A DNA stretch of 64,000 nucleotides from positions 124,001-188,000 of the forward strand of contig OW568899.1 in NCBI GenBank assembly GCA_938743325.2. The letters run 5' to 3'. The position numbers and the translations under genes were made by a program. This document shows positions 30,282-39,598 of the stretch, piece after piece; position 1 is the first letter of the stretch, and every line of letters starts with the position of its first letter. The stretch comes from Pycnococcus provasolii (taxonomy: Eukaryota; Chlorophyta; Pseudoscourfieldiophyceae; Pseudoscourfieldiales; Pycnococcaceae). The notes under the pieces were generated by a model that was not told where the DNA came from, made no database searches, and saw only the letters and a list, made by a program, of their open reading frames with translations.

Positions 30282-31805
30282 ATGGCCGACGTGTTGGCGG
30301 GCGATAGCGCGTCGTACCTGCGCGGATTCAGTAACAAACCGCCTCAAGCACTACCGCTCTACCACAACGCACAACAAATCAAGCAGAGGGCTTACCAGTT
30401 AGCACAACAAACGCTAGCGAACGAAACGAAACGGCATACGCAGCTGAGCGTGCGACAGGTCGCCGACGAACAACAAAACGAAGATGTCACGCTGGTCACG
30501 ACAGACACGCACAATCCGAAGGCGGTCGCATTCATCGAGTTTGGTCAGCACGCTCGCGAGCAGATCACCAGCGAGGTGGCCTACCACCTTGTCGAAGCTC
30601 TTGCGCTTGGCGAGCGTGCGGAACTGTGGAGCTGGGCGTCCACGAAGAGGGCGATGACGCGAAGGCGTGGTCGTTGGGTGCCAAGCGAACTTGGGCAGGC
30701 GCTGCGCGACGTAAGCATTGCCTTGCTTCCGGTCTCAGGGCTTTCGGGACGAAGACGTGCGGATGCTGGGGAATTCTGCCTTCGTCACGACGGAAACACG
30801 GACCCGAACCGAAACTTTCCAACAGGCTGGCGCCACGAAGACGGCTCAGAGGGCGAGCAGCCGCTCAGCATACCCGCATCGCGGCTAAGCATTAAAGCCT
30901 TTGAGCAGGTGCGGAACACGACTATGGGCGCGGGAAGAGACGATGTTTACACTGCTTACATAAACGTTCATAGTGGCGAGTGGTCAGTCTACACGCCGTG
31001 GGACCACAAGACGACGGTTAGCGACAGGCTATCCCCATGGGCCGATCATGTCATATCTCGCCTCGACATGCAGTGCCGGTGTACAGTGGGTGGCGGCGGC
31101 GCAGTGAGTGGTTATCTCGCATTCGGCTCCGCGATGGACCACATGCATACCGCCTACGGCGCGGACGCGTTTACGATTGAAGTCTACGGCCCGCGTCTCT
31201 TGGGCAGAACCAAGGTTCCCGGTGGACGTCCAGTTACCGAGGATCCACGCCGTCATAGGCGTCGCCGCTCGCTGCTTTTCCAAAGAGACTCGCGGTGTCC
31301 ACGACGCCGCAGCATGCTCGACATCACGAAAGTCGAACCTGGCATAGCGTGGGAAATGCCACGTCGAAGTGAGCGTCAATGCTTTGCCATGTTCAATCCT
31401 GTGAATCCCGAGGAATACCGTGACGTCGTGGGAAGTTGGGCGGTTGCACTGCTAGACGTTCTCTCAGGCATGTCTTCGGAGTTCCGCGACGCAAGCGATC
31501 CAAGCCTTACGCTCGAGGCGGCGGGTCCGGGCGTTCGGACGGACGTCGCGTACGAGCACGCCGCCGACCACCCGAATGAGGTTACAGTGTCCGATGCTCT
31601 GGAACTGCGCGACAGGTTGGAGCGTCATAGCCAGCACACATGGCGCGGTGCGGACTCGATGGCTATGTTTCGTCCGGGTGGCGAGGGTGCTCGCTACGGT
31701 GCACCCGTCATGCTCGTCATTTCCGTAGTTTTAGCTTTGTGTTGCGCGCGCCAGGCTTTCCTTTGGTTTGGAGGTCGACGAAAGGAGTCGTGTAAAAATA
31801 CGTAA
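30282..31805 (+). CDS. M14 zinc carboxypeptidase, plant At5g42320-like, C-terminal membrane anchor
   Basis: A 507-residue metallocarboxypeptidase. The zinc ligands are visible: His and Glu in FGQHAREQITSE (about residue 89) and the third His in INVHSGEW (about 228). DPNRNFP gives the substrate-binding Asn-Arg, and the catalytic Glu lies in AFTIEVYG (about 298). CFAMFNPVNPEEY is typical of the plant branch. One hydrophobic helix near residues 470-495 (VMLVISVVLALCCARQAF) followed by basic residues suggests a membrane anchor. No signal peptide is visible at the ATG at 30282, so either a 5' exon is missing or targeting is unconventional. An Arg-rich insert of about 30 residues follows the catalytic Glu. 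Confidence 0.88.
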   Translation: MADVLAGDSASYLRGFSNKPPQALPLYHNAQQIKQRAYQLAQQTLANETKRHTQLSVRQVADEQQNEDVTLVTTDTHNPKAVAFIEFGQHAREQITSEVAYHLVEALALGERAELWSWASTKRAMTRRRGRWVPSELGQALRDVSIALLPVSGLSGRRRADAGEFCLRHDGNTDPNRNFPTGWRHEDGSEGEQPLSIPASRLSIKAFEQVRNTTMGAGRDDVYTAYINVHSGEWSVYTPWDHKTTVSDRLSPWADHVISRLDMQCRCTVGGGGAVSGYLAFGSAMDHMHTAYGADAFTIEVYGPRLLGRTKVPGGRPVTEDPRRHRRRRSLLFQRDSRCPRRRSMLDITKVEPGIAWEMPRRSERQCFAMFNPVNPEEYRDVVGSWAVALLDVLSGMSSEFRDASDPSLTLEAAGPGVRTDVAYEHAADHPNEVTVSDALELRDRLERHSQHTWRGADSMAMFRPGGEGARYGAPVMLVISVVLALCCARQAFLWFGGRRKESCKNT

Positions 31806-32088
31806 GTACAACTTTACCTTTGTTCTGCTGACGCGCGAGTCGTTCAGCGGCACGTCGTGCGGCATCGAGACGCGCGTATGCGTCGGATGCATTCGCCTTG
31901 CCGCGTTTGAGCGACTCTTTGAGACGATGTTCGCTTTCGTGTATCGGTGTGTGGATAGAACTTCTTGTGGTAGCTCCTTTTACATAGACTACTGTAGTAC
32001 TATCGTAGGGTACAAAAGCTATTCCCTTGCAGCCTTGTGTATCTTCTTTCGCGAGACTCGAATGCCAGCCTGTCCAGCCCCTCCGCAT
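31717..32088 (-). CDS. possible small protein or exon, antisense to the carboxypeptidase 3' end
   Basis: A 123-codon frame starts with a true ATG. Its middle part, LKESLKRGKANASDAYARLD then AARRAAERLARQQ, has the look of a charged coiled coil. Right after ARQQNK a GTAAAG could be a splice donor, which would avoid the overlap with the carboxypeptidase coding sequence. I see no family match, so this may be chance. Confidence 0.25.
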   Translation of the reverse strand: MRRGWTGWHSSLAKEDTQGCKGIAFVPYDSTTVVYVKGATTRSSIHTPIHESEHRLKESLKRGKANASDAYARLDAARRAAERLARQQNKGKVVLTYFYTTPFVDLQTKGKPGARNTKLKLRK

Positions 32089-32519
32089 TCGCTGCGAGGT
32101 AGGTCTGCGAGGTACCCTACCGTGTGCCCACCTACCCTAACTTACCGGTTTGCGGAATCTCAGGCCCGTGTGGGGACTGGGGAGGCCGCTTGGCCGATGG
32201 GGTTGGAGTGGGGAGGCGTGGAATGCGGATGGGGAGACGGAAAAGAGGGGAAATTGCGATCGCCCAGCCCCCTCCTGGGTGCGAGATTTGTGATCGGAGC
32301 ACCCCCTCATTTTAGTGCTGTTTGCCGCGTCTTTGCTCCGTCCCCCTCCCCCCTCCCCTCCCGCGCTGAACGTCAACAACTGCACGTCCGCCCTGGCCTG
32401 CCCAGCCCGGGGCAGACCGAGCGGCCCGGACGGCTCACAGCGCAGCTCGCCATTGCGCCTGCCTCGTGCCTCGCGCGCCACTGCATCAACGGAGCAAGCA
32501 GAAGCACAACTCGTCCAAG

Positions 32520-33566
32520 ATGGGAGCTTGCGCGAGCCAGCCGGAAGACCCCGAGAGAGGTACGTTAGACACACGCAGATCTTCTGCTTGAACGCGGCCA
32601 GAACTCTCACTAGGGTACTGCTAACGAGTACGCCTTAAACGTAAAATGACCCTGACCGACGCCTGTCCCGTTTGACACACACATACACACACACACGCGC
32701 GCGCGTGCGATCCCCAAACAGAGAGTCGCACAACAGAGATGAAGCGCATTGCAAGTGAGCGCGAGCAGCGCCGTGCCAATAGCGACGTGTACAAGCTTCC
32801 AATCCCAAACACGGACCCCATCTGGTCAGGCAAGACAAAGTCAGAAGACGACACAAAGTCGGCGTCGACGCAAGGTTCAGATGTGCGTTATTTTCCCACT
32901 GAGCTTATAGCACAGACTTGAATGCTAAGGATGTCTTTGCAATAGCAGCGCTAACATTGTTCTTGCACACACACTACCCTATTTGTGATCCCCACTAATA
33001 TATGCGTGCAGGGTGTCTTCTACAAACCTAGTGCACCTGTTACTGAGGCGCCTGCACCTACTCAGGAGAAGACGGCCGCCGGCGAGGAGCCAGAGGTTAA
33101 GTCGCCGGCCCCAACAGCTGGAGTTGGAGCGAGTGGCGACGACTCTCCGGGAAGTACCGTGGCGTCGCCAGCGCCCTCGACTGTCGCCTCTCCGCAGCAG
33201 AGTCCGAACGGAGAAGAATCAAAACCAAACGTGCAGGGCATGTTCTACAAAGCTCCAGCACCTGTGATTGAGGAAAAAGCACGCAAAGAGTCGCGAGGGA
33301 AGTTGAAGCAGAAGCAGAAGCAGAAGGCTGGGCGTATGACGAAGTTCATGGCAACGCTTGTCACGGGCGCCGCAGTGACGGTTGCGGGCAAGGTGGTGAG
33401 AGAGAAAATTCGCGACCGGGCGAGTGCGCCACCTCCGGAGGAGCCGAAGCCCAAGTCGAAAAAGGAGCGTAAGCTCTGCCTCCCTGGCAACCTGAACGGC
33501 AAGGAGGTTTGCTTGTCGCTTCCCAATCCGCCGGACTTCACGTCGAAGATCGGGAAGATGAAGTGA
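32520..33566 (+). CDS. three-exon protein with predicted N-myristoyl/palmitoyl anchor
   Basis: Exons are 32520-32559, 32722-32882 and 33012-33566. Both introns have GT..AG ends (gtacgt and gtgcgt donors; aaacag and gtgcag acceptors), and the frame joins without a stop to give 251 residues. The N-terminus MGACASQP fits N-myristoylation (Gly2, Ser6) with adjacent cysteines for palmitoylation. The middle is Pro/Ala/Ser-rich with a repeated GVFYKPSAPV / GMFYKAPAPV motif. A hydrophobic stretch (FMATLVTGAAVTVAGKVV) is followed by a basic tail with LCLPGNLNGKEVCLSLPNPP. I do not recognise the family. Membrane association is inferred. Confidence 0.74.
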
Positions 33567-33866
33567 AGCAGGTGCACACGCACGGATAGGATAGTTCTAC
33601 AATACGGCGATGGACGGCGGTGGCGAGTTGGTGGGTGAGGAGTTCGATGTTCAAAGTTTTTCTTTTTTGTTGTACTTATGGTAATCGGATCACGAGGAAC
33701 CACACGGCGGTAAGAGGGAAAACGCGCACACAACGGCAGTCACACACCAGGGCCTTGACCGGGATCCCCATCGGGGGATTAGGGTTAGGGTTAGCGCGAT
33801 TCGTCGCCCTCTCCCGCCGTTCCCCAACCAGAGCCGTGCTTCAGGGCGTCGGCGGCGGCGCGAGAG
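33567..33866. other. intergenic upstream of the SART3-like gene
   Basis: About 300 bp. It contains a T-rich tract (about 33656-33675), which may be the 3' end of the preceding gene, and the telomere-like motif at 33777-33794. Confidence 0.45.
33777..33794 (+). promoter_or_regulatory. telomere-like motif upstream of the SART3-like gene
   Basis: GATTAGGGTTAGGGTTAG lies 73-90 bp before the ATG at 33867, G-rich on the coding strand. Confidence 0.5.
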
Positions 33867-36793
33867 ATGGAGACAGACGACGACGAACGCAGCGTGAGCG
33901 AGGGATCGGATGACGCCATGGACGCGATGAGAGCCGCGGAGGCGAGCGTCCTACCGTTCATGTAAGTTTTGCCTCGAATCAGCCTCGGAACTTATATAAC
34001 ATAACAACGACCTAACGTAACATACGAAACAACAGGGACTACGTCGCGCACGTGCTAAGTAGCGCCAGCGCCTCGAACGACGAAGCACTGCCAGAACCGC
34101 CGCCGCCGCCAACGCTTGCGGAGTTCGAAGCTTTCATTTCGGCGTGCATGCGTGCACGAAGCTATCTGCAGGCTCTGCGCGCGCGTCAAGCGGCAGCTCT
34201 CGCGCATTTTGTGCCTGCGACGACCTGGAACGTGTGGTTGGAGGACGCCACCGGCTGCGCCGCCCTTGCTGTCGCTGGTCATCCCGACGCGGACGGCTGC
34301 GACGACGAGAATCAGCAGACGAAAGCGGCTTTCGACGCTTGCGTGGTTGCTTCTCTCGTCACACCCGCCTCCATATCAGCTTGGGGAAACGAAACAGGTC
34401 GGGCGGCGGCGACTGCCGCGGCGTCAGCCCGCGAGACAGCAAACGCTCCCACGACACCGCTTTGCCTCGCATTTTGCGACGATAGCCACGTCGCCGAAAC
34501 GGCTGCACTGTGTCGCATCGCGTGCGTCACTGCTGGCGGAGACGCCAGCGTCGTGCGGCGCTGCCTTGTGTACGCGTGTCGTCTTCGTCGTCTATGTGAC
34601 CGTGCCGCTCGCGCCGGCTTACCTCTGCCCAAGCGCATGGACGCCACCGCGCTGCACATCGCCGAAGGGGGAAGCGAATGCCCCCTTGAGATACTCAAGC
34701 GCAGTGGTACTGCCGCCGCAGCCGCGCTACGACCTGACGCTGCATCGCTGTGGCGCCTCCGCTTGGCCGCCGAGATCACCGCCGAGGCTCGGCGAGGCAT
34801 CCTTGAGGAAGCTATGAAGATCCCTCTGCTTGACAGCGAAAGTGAAGCGCATCCTCTGCTAGAGGCGTGTGCTGTCCTTCCCGATGCCATTGCAGATGCA
34901 GCATTCAAGCGCGCGAGTCAGCAGCGCGGGGCAAATGCAATTAGGTATGTGCGTGGTGTTCAGGATGCCTGGCAAGCAGCCATGAGCGGCGAGCAGCAGC
35001 TTGCAGCTCACGTCGCGCTTGCGAACGCGGAGAAAGGCAGAGATCGTGGAGTGGTGGTGTGGGAACATGCCGTGATGAGCAGTGCGCTTCGTGCGTCTCC
35101 AACAGCGTGGATGAAACTTGCCACTGCTCACGAATCGTCCTCAGCTGAGGATGCGGCGACTGCATACGAGCGCGCTCTGATTGCGAACCCCACGGATGGC
35201 CGGCTGCGCCGGCGCGCACTCGAATGGCACGGTATCGCAGCTTTGTGTGCGTTCCACGGGGCAACCAATGGTAACAGCACAGCAAGCATGCCACCTGAGC
35301 CATGTGTGAGGTGCATCCGAACGCTCGTGGTGCGGCCTGTTGGCGCAGTCGTCCCAGATCTGAATAAGGCAATGGCGGCGAACGGGCGCCTCTTTGACGC
35401 GCTTGTGCACAGCCTACCATACTCTAGCGGCGGTGCTGCAGATTACCACGACTTGTATCGCTCAAGGTCGATGATCCTCTTCCAGGCTGTTCGCAGTGCC
35501 AATCATGAGACGATCGCGGAGGCTGTGCTAGCGCTACGCGAGCACAATCTCGCGTGGTTGGAATGCTGGGACAAAACACTTTCGAAGTCGGCCGTGGACG
35601 CTTCGGAAGGTTACGTGGACGTGGTTGATTTGTGGGGACGGCAGGAAAACAGCCTTGCGCGCCTTATTGGAGCCGGCGAGATTGCTGAGGAGGGCACGGG
35701 CACGTTATTTGAAATGTGCCTGTCGCGCAAGGACGAGTCGTTCGGGGGTATGCGCGTGTCTGTATCAGGCTGCGCTCTTTCAGGACCGCCGGCAGCTTAT
35801 GCGGGCCTAGCACCCTTGAGATCTCTCTTCGCGCCTCCCACGGATACAAGACACAACACTGGCGCTGGACCAGGATATCCACTGCGCGGATGCGCACGTA
35901 CGCTTAGCAGCGTCTGGCGATCATTCTTTCGCCACGAGGCGGCACGTTCAGAGCAGCCGGAGCAGAGTTCGGGCGTAGACTCAAGTGCGGCATCACCCGA
36001 TTCCCACGTCGCACCAGCGTTGGCGGTGGCTAGACAGCGCTTTCGCAGCGTGACCGCTGCACCGTGGCTGTCAAGCCTCGACGGCGGGTATGCCGCGGCT
36101 CTTCCCCTCGCGCGCGAGGCGCTCATTCTCGAGGCAACGCGGGCCACGCCGCAGGCTGTGGCTGATGCACGAGATCGGCTCAATCGCGTGGAGACTTCAT
36201 GGATTGAGCAGTATGAAGTACTCGCATCAGCAGAGGCAGGTGCTGGGGCAGGTGCTGGTGCTGGAGCTGGCACTGAACTCGCATCAGCATCGGGTGACAA
36301 GCGAAAGCGCGCGGAAGATCGCCCCAGCAGGGAGAAGCATACGATATTCGTCAAAAATCTGGCCTGGTCCGTCACTGAGGAAGCGCTCAAAAACCACATC
36401 GTGGCAAGGTGTGCAGCCTCAGGCACGCCGCTGACTCCAGAGGCGGTCGTTTCTGTTATGCTGGCGCGAGATGCGGTGACGAAGAGAAGCCGCGGCATCG
36501 GCTTTGTGGACCTGTGGAGCGAGGAGGCGCTTGCGACCGCGGTGACGGCAATTGCAGGTTCGGAACTGAACGGACGGGCAATGATGGCGGAAAAGGCGGC
36601 GGCAATGGGAAATCGACCACCTCGAGCAGGTGGGCGCGGAGACGGCGGTGGACGAGGGCGCGGCGGCGGTGGTCGAGGGCGTGGAGACGGTGGTGGCGGA
36701 CGAGCTGGACCCGGACGTGGGACACCTGCGCTCACCATGAGACCGCGTATTTTGAATACATCGCCAACAAGTCCAGCGGCAATGGAAGAATAA
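33867..36793 (+). CDS. SART3: SART3/Prp24-like U6 snRNP recycling factor (HAT repeats + one RRM)
   Basis: Exons are 33867-33961 and 34036-36793. The 74-bp intron starts gtaagt and ends aacaacag, and the frame restores METDDDER...VLPFMDYVAHV. The 950-residue protein has HAT/TPR-like helical repeats over most of its length, with WNVWLED, VVVWEHAVMSSALRASPTAW and SSVWRSFFRHEAARSEQ. One RRM follows at about 797-880 (RNP2 IFVKNL, RNP1 RGIGFVDL), then an RGG tail and a C-terminal ALTMRPRIL resembling the LPRAL-type segment near the SART3 C-terminus. SART3 reanneals U4 and U6 snRNAs. Animal SART3 has two RRMs and yeast Prp24 four; only one is seen here. Orthology is likely but not certain. Confidence 0.8.
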
Positions 36794-36848
36794 TTACTAC
36801 GATGTTCTTTCATCTTTGTAATACATTAGTCTTTAGAGTTGACTTTAG

Positions 36849-37340
36849 AATGCTCAGGCAACTGTTCGCGTGGGTCTTGAAAATCTCAAAGCACTCGAGA
36901 ACGTGATTTCTATGCACGATGCCGATGCTGATGACTCGCTTGCGTTCCTCCTCCAAGAGATTGGATTGTGCCGCGAGGCTTACGTTAGTGCCGGTCGATT
37001 TCTGATGGACGAAGGTGATGACAGGTAGTTGAGATCGCCAATTGCACGTCCACCGCTTGACATCGATGCCTTCGAGAGGCGTCTCGCCGATGCGAAGCAG
37101 CATTTACAGCGTCTTCATCAGGCTGCCACGGCTGCGGCGGGCATGGCAAAGAATTCGCGTGTTCGCAGTCATCTGCTCACCACAATCACGAAAATCAGGG
37201 GCCGGCTACGTCCCGTTTCGGACGCAAAACCGGAGGTGCGCGCAGCGATTGAGGCTGCGCGAAACCGGACTATGCGCACATCCACAGGAGGTACGTCTTA
37301 CAGAGGGGAGAATTCTTCTTCCACTTCATCAACGATGTGA
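36849..37340 (+). pseudogene. coding-like fragment interrupted by one in-frame TAG (unresolved)
   Basis: One frame reads NAQATVRVGLENLKALENVI and on to FLLQEIGLCREAYVSAGRFL, meets TAG at 37026-37028, and continues with IARPPLDIDAFERRLADAKQ and further helical sequence to a TGA at 37338. Both halves look protein-like and use the same frame. A splice-acceptor-like TTTAG precedes the first half. A 46-bp intron (gttagt...gtag, 36983-37028) would remove the TAG and keep the frame, so a small spliced gene is possible. No upstream start exon was found and no family is recognised. It may be a host gene relic. Confidence 0.33.
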
Positions 37341-37460
37341 TGATGATGTGAACATTGTTGTATACCTCGACTCTAAGATGAGTAGGTTCTGTAGGTATGT
37401 TAAGTATGTATTTTTTGTACCAAAAAGTTTTACTTATTTACAACAAATGCAGTTTTCGTT

Positions 37461-39320
37461 TCAACGTGCGCGCTTGTTTGGGGGAGGCTCGTCCTCCTCA
37501 TCGCGTCGTCGCCTTAAGCCCAAGCGCTGGCCGTTCGGGCCAAACGCTGAGGGTGCGAAAATCGGTGGTGAAGCAAGCAAGGTGCATGGATTAGTATGCG
37601 AAGTTGTTGGACCAGCTCCAGCACCAGCGCCAGCGCCAGCGCCTGCCCCAGCGCCAGCGCCTGCGCCTGCCCCAGCGCCTGCGCCAGCGCCTGCGAGCAC
37701 TGGATTGCTCCATGCTTTGAAGCCAGTGGTGTACATCCTTGTCCACTTTTTAAATTGATCAGTGAAGTCTTGTCCATCCAGAAACTGATGATTCAATTGG
37801 TTGTCGATGTCGACTGCAGGTCGATCCTCTTTTCCCACCTTGCTGATCTCCTCCTGCAATTCAAAACGCGCCTCGGCGCGCGCGCGCAACTCCTTATACC
37901 GAACATGTTTTTCACGCGTCTCTTTTGCCAATTTTTCTAACGCCTTCTCACGTTTCAAGCGGTGCATGACTGACATCCATTTATTCACACGGGCTTGCCA
38001 GAAGTCAGCACGCGTATCATCCGTTGCAATCAGAACTCGATTCAGAGCAAGAAGTTGCGTCTTTGTTGCGTGACTTTTCCACTGAGACGGTAGTACACCG
38101 CTTGTCGCGGATTCGCGCGGTGACCCATCCAAGACCACATCCAAGAGTGTGCGTGCCTCCTGCCACTCTCCACCTTCATCGAAAGGGTCTTCAGCATCCT
38201 CTGCGTTGTTCATCGCTGCTGCTGCCTCAGACTCAGCCCACCTAACATGAGCGTTCCAGAACCGTGTAGCCGCGTGATATTCGAGCTCATGGGAATGTGG
38301 GTCCAACCCTCGTTTCACCATGTCATCGGACGCATTCAAGAGATCTTGTAAAGTGTCAAGAAGCGCCATGCGCTGCACATTCGCCTCATGTTCAACCTGT
38401 GAGGAAGACTCTTGGCCCGCCGCATTATCCAGGCTTTCAGAGGCTACAGCGCAGCGACCCAGCCATCCGCTTCGCCGAGGCTGAAGCGTCCCTTCTTCCT
38501 TTAGCATCCTTTTTAGCGCCGTCGCAACCACGTCGCGTTTCGAGTGTTGACGCCATCGCTGAATCACTTTGCTCGATGCAGCGTCTTTCCAGGACGGGTG
38601 ATGGAGAACCTGCGCGCGGTTCTCTTCGTCTGCAAGCAGGAGCGCAACGTCGTCCAAGTCTGTGACACCCCAAGGAACATCGCCAAGCTCTTCTCTGCTC
38701 GCCACTGCCGTTGCCGCTGCAGCCCCCGCAGCTCGCATTTTCTCTTCCACCGCCGCGACGTCGTATCCATCATCGTCGCTGAAATACGCTGCTAGACCCG
38801 CTGCTATTCCTTTCTCAGGTGCTGCTGCACCGTCGTTGTCGTCGTCAGCAGCACCAGCAGCAGCAGCAGCAGCACTAGCAGTAGCACCGTTGTTGTCAGT
38901 AGGTGGAGGTTGAAAGTCGTCAGCAGCATCCGGCATGGGAAAGCCGACGTCGTCGTCGTCGTCGTCAGGAGCAGGAGCGCCGTTGTTGTCAGAAGGTGGA
39001 GGTTGAAAGTCGTCAGTAGCATCCGGCATGGGAAAGCCGACGTCGTTGTCGTCGTCGTCAGCAGCAGGAGCGCCGTTGTTGTCAGAATGTGGATGTTGAA
39101 AGTCGTCGGTAGCATCCGGCATGGGAAAGCCGACGTCGTCGTCAGCTGTCGCGGAAATACCGGCATTGTTTTCTCCATCGCCAGCAAGTGTGTGAATAGC
39201 AGGTTGAGGTGGTACGGCGCATCCTCCCCACGCGATTCCCGCGGTGTTTGGGGAGAAGGCGAGATGTAAGAGGTTGTTTTTCTTCTTCTTGGCGGAGTTT
39301 GGCGAGAGCGTGGTTGCCAT
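37461..39320 (-). CDS. uncharacterised nuclear-type protein with 31-residue tandem repeats
   Basis: A 619-residue protein. After a short N-terminus come three near-identical 31-residue units with DVGFPMPDATDDF and SDNNGAPA (DNA period 93 bp). Then an Ala/Asp-rich spacer, a long helical region containing WGVTDLDDVALLLADEENR, VIQRWRQHSKRDVVATALKR and VNKWMSVMHRLKREKALEKL, an (AG)n run of about 30 residues, and a basic C-terminus RRRRDEEDEPPPNKRAR that may be a nuclear signal. I recognise no family. The ATG at 39320 is used; the frame upstream is promoter-like. It is divergent from the JmjC gene. Confidence 0.74.
   Translation of the reverse strand: MATTLSPNSAKKKKNNLLHLAFSPNTAGIAWGGCAVPPQPAIHTLAGDGENNAGISATADDDVGFPMPDATDDFQHPHSDNNGAPAADDDDNDVGFPMPDATDDFQPPPSDNNGAPAPDDDDDDVGFPMPDAADDFQPPPTDNNGATASAAAAAAGAADDDNDGAAAPEKGIAAGLAAYFSDDDGYDVAAVEEKMRAAGAAAATAVASREELGDVPWGVTDLDDVALLLADEENRAQVLHHPSWKDAASSKVIQRWRQHSKRDVVATALKRMLKEEGTLQPRRSGWLGRCAVASESLDNAAGQESSSQVEHEANVQRMALLDTLQDLLNASDDMVKRGLDPHSHELEYHAATRFWNAHVRWAESEAAAAMNNAEDAEDPFDEGGEWQEARTLLDVVLDGSPRESATSGVLPSQWKSHATKTQLLALNRVLIATDDTRADFWQARVNKWMSVMHRLKREKALEKLAKETREKHVRYKELRARAEARFELQEEISKVGKEDRPAVDIDNQLNHQFLDGQDFTDQFKKWTRMYTTGFKAWSNPVLAGAGAGAGAGAGAGAGAGAGAGAGAGAGPTTSHTNPCTLLASPPIFAPSAFGPNGQRLGLRRRRDEEDEPPPNKRAR
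37615..37705. repeat. GCX-CCA tandem repeat encoding (Ala-Gly)n
   Basis: Imperfect 6-bp units (CCAGCG/CCAGCA/CCTGCG) encode alternating Ala and Gly on the minus strand. A similar shorter (AG)n coding tract occurs in the SART3-like gene near 36237-36275. Confidence 0.8.
38890..39160. repeat. 93-bp coding tandem repeat, three copies
   Basis: The word ATCCGGCATGGGAAAGCC recurs at 38928, 39021 and 39114, an exact 93-bp period, inside the unknown gene at 37461-39320. Confidence 0.9.
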
Positions 39321-39598
39321 GCTGGGAATGCGAAGTGGGTGGTGGCGTGCGCTGGTATCGCGTGAGGAGGAGGGGGGATATGGCGGAGTGAGTTGGGGCG
39401 GGGATGGAGTGGTGTTGGAGAAGTGACGTGGGCGAGGGGAGGGGAGGGGAGGGGAGGGGAAGCAACAACACGAATCCGTCCAGAACCCGCCCTTGAACCT
39501 TTCCCCGCCCTCGCTCCCCGCCCTCGCTCCCCGCCCAGGTCCCTGCCCTCGCCCCCTCGCTGGCGACGGTAACGCAAAAAACAAACACACGGGGAACC
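39321..39598. promoter_or_regulatory. bidirectional promoter with (GGGGA)n tract
   Basis: The 278-bp gap between divergent genes holds GGGGAGGGGAGGGGAGGGG at about 39434-39459 and CCCTCGCTCCCCG-type direct repeats (39506-39560). The tract has G-quadruplex potential. Confidence 0.5.

Noticed and set aside
32124-32510. plus-strand open frame upstream of the three-exon gene
   Set aside because: It reads as 5' UTR/promoter sequence (Pro/Arg/Ser-rich) and does not join the coding exons in frame.
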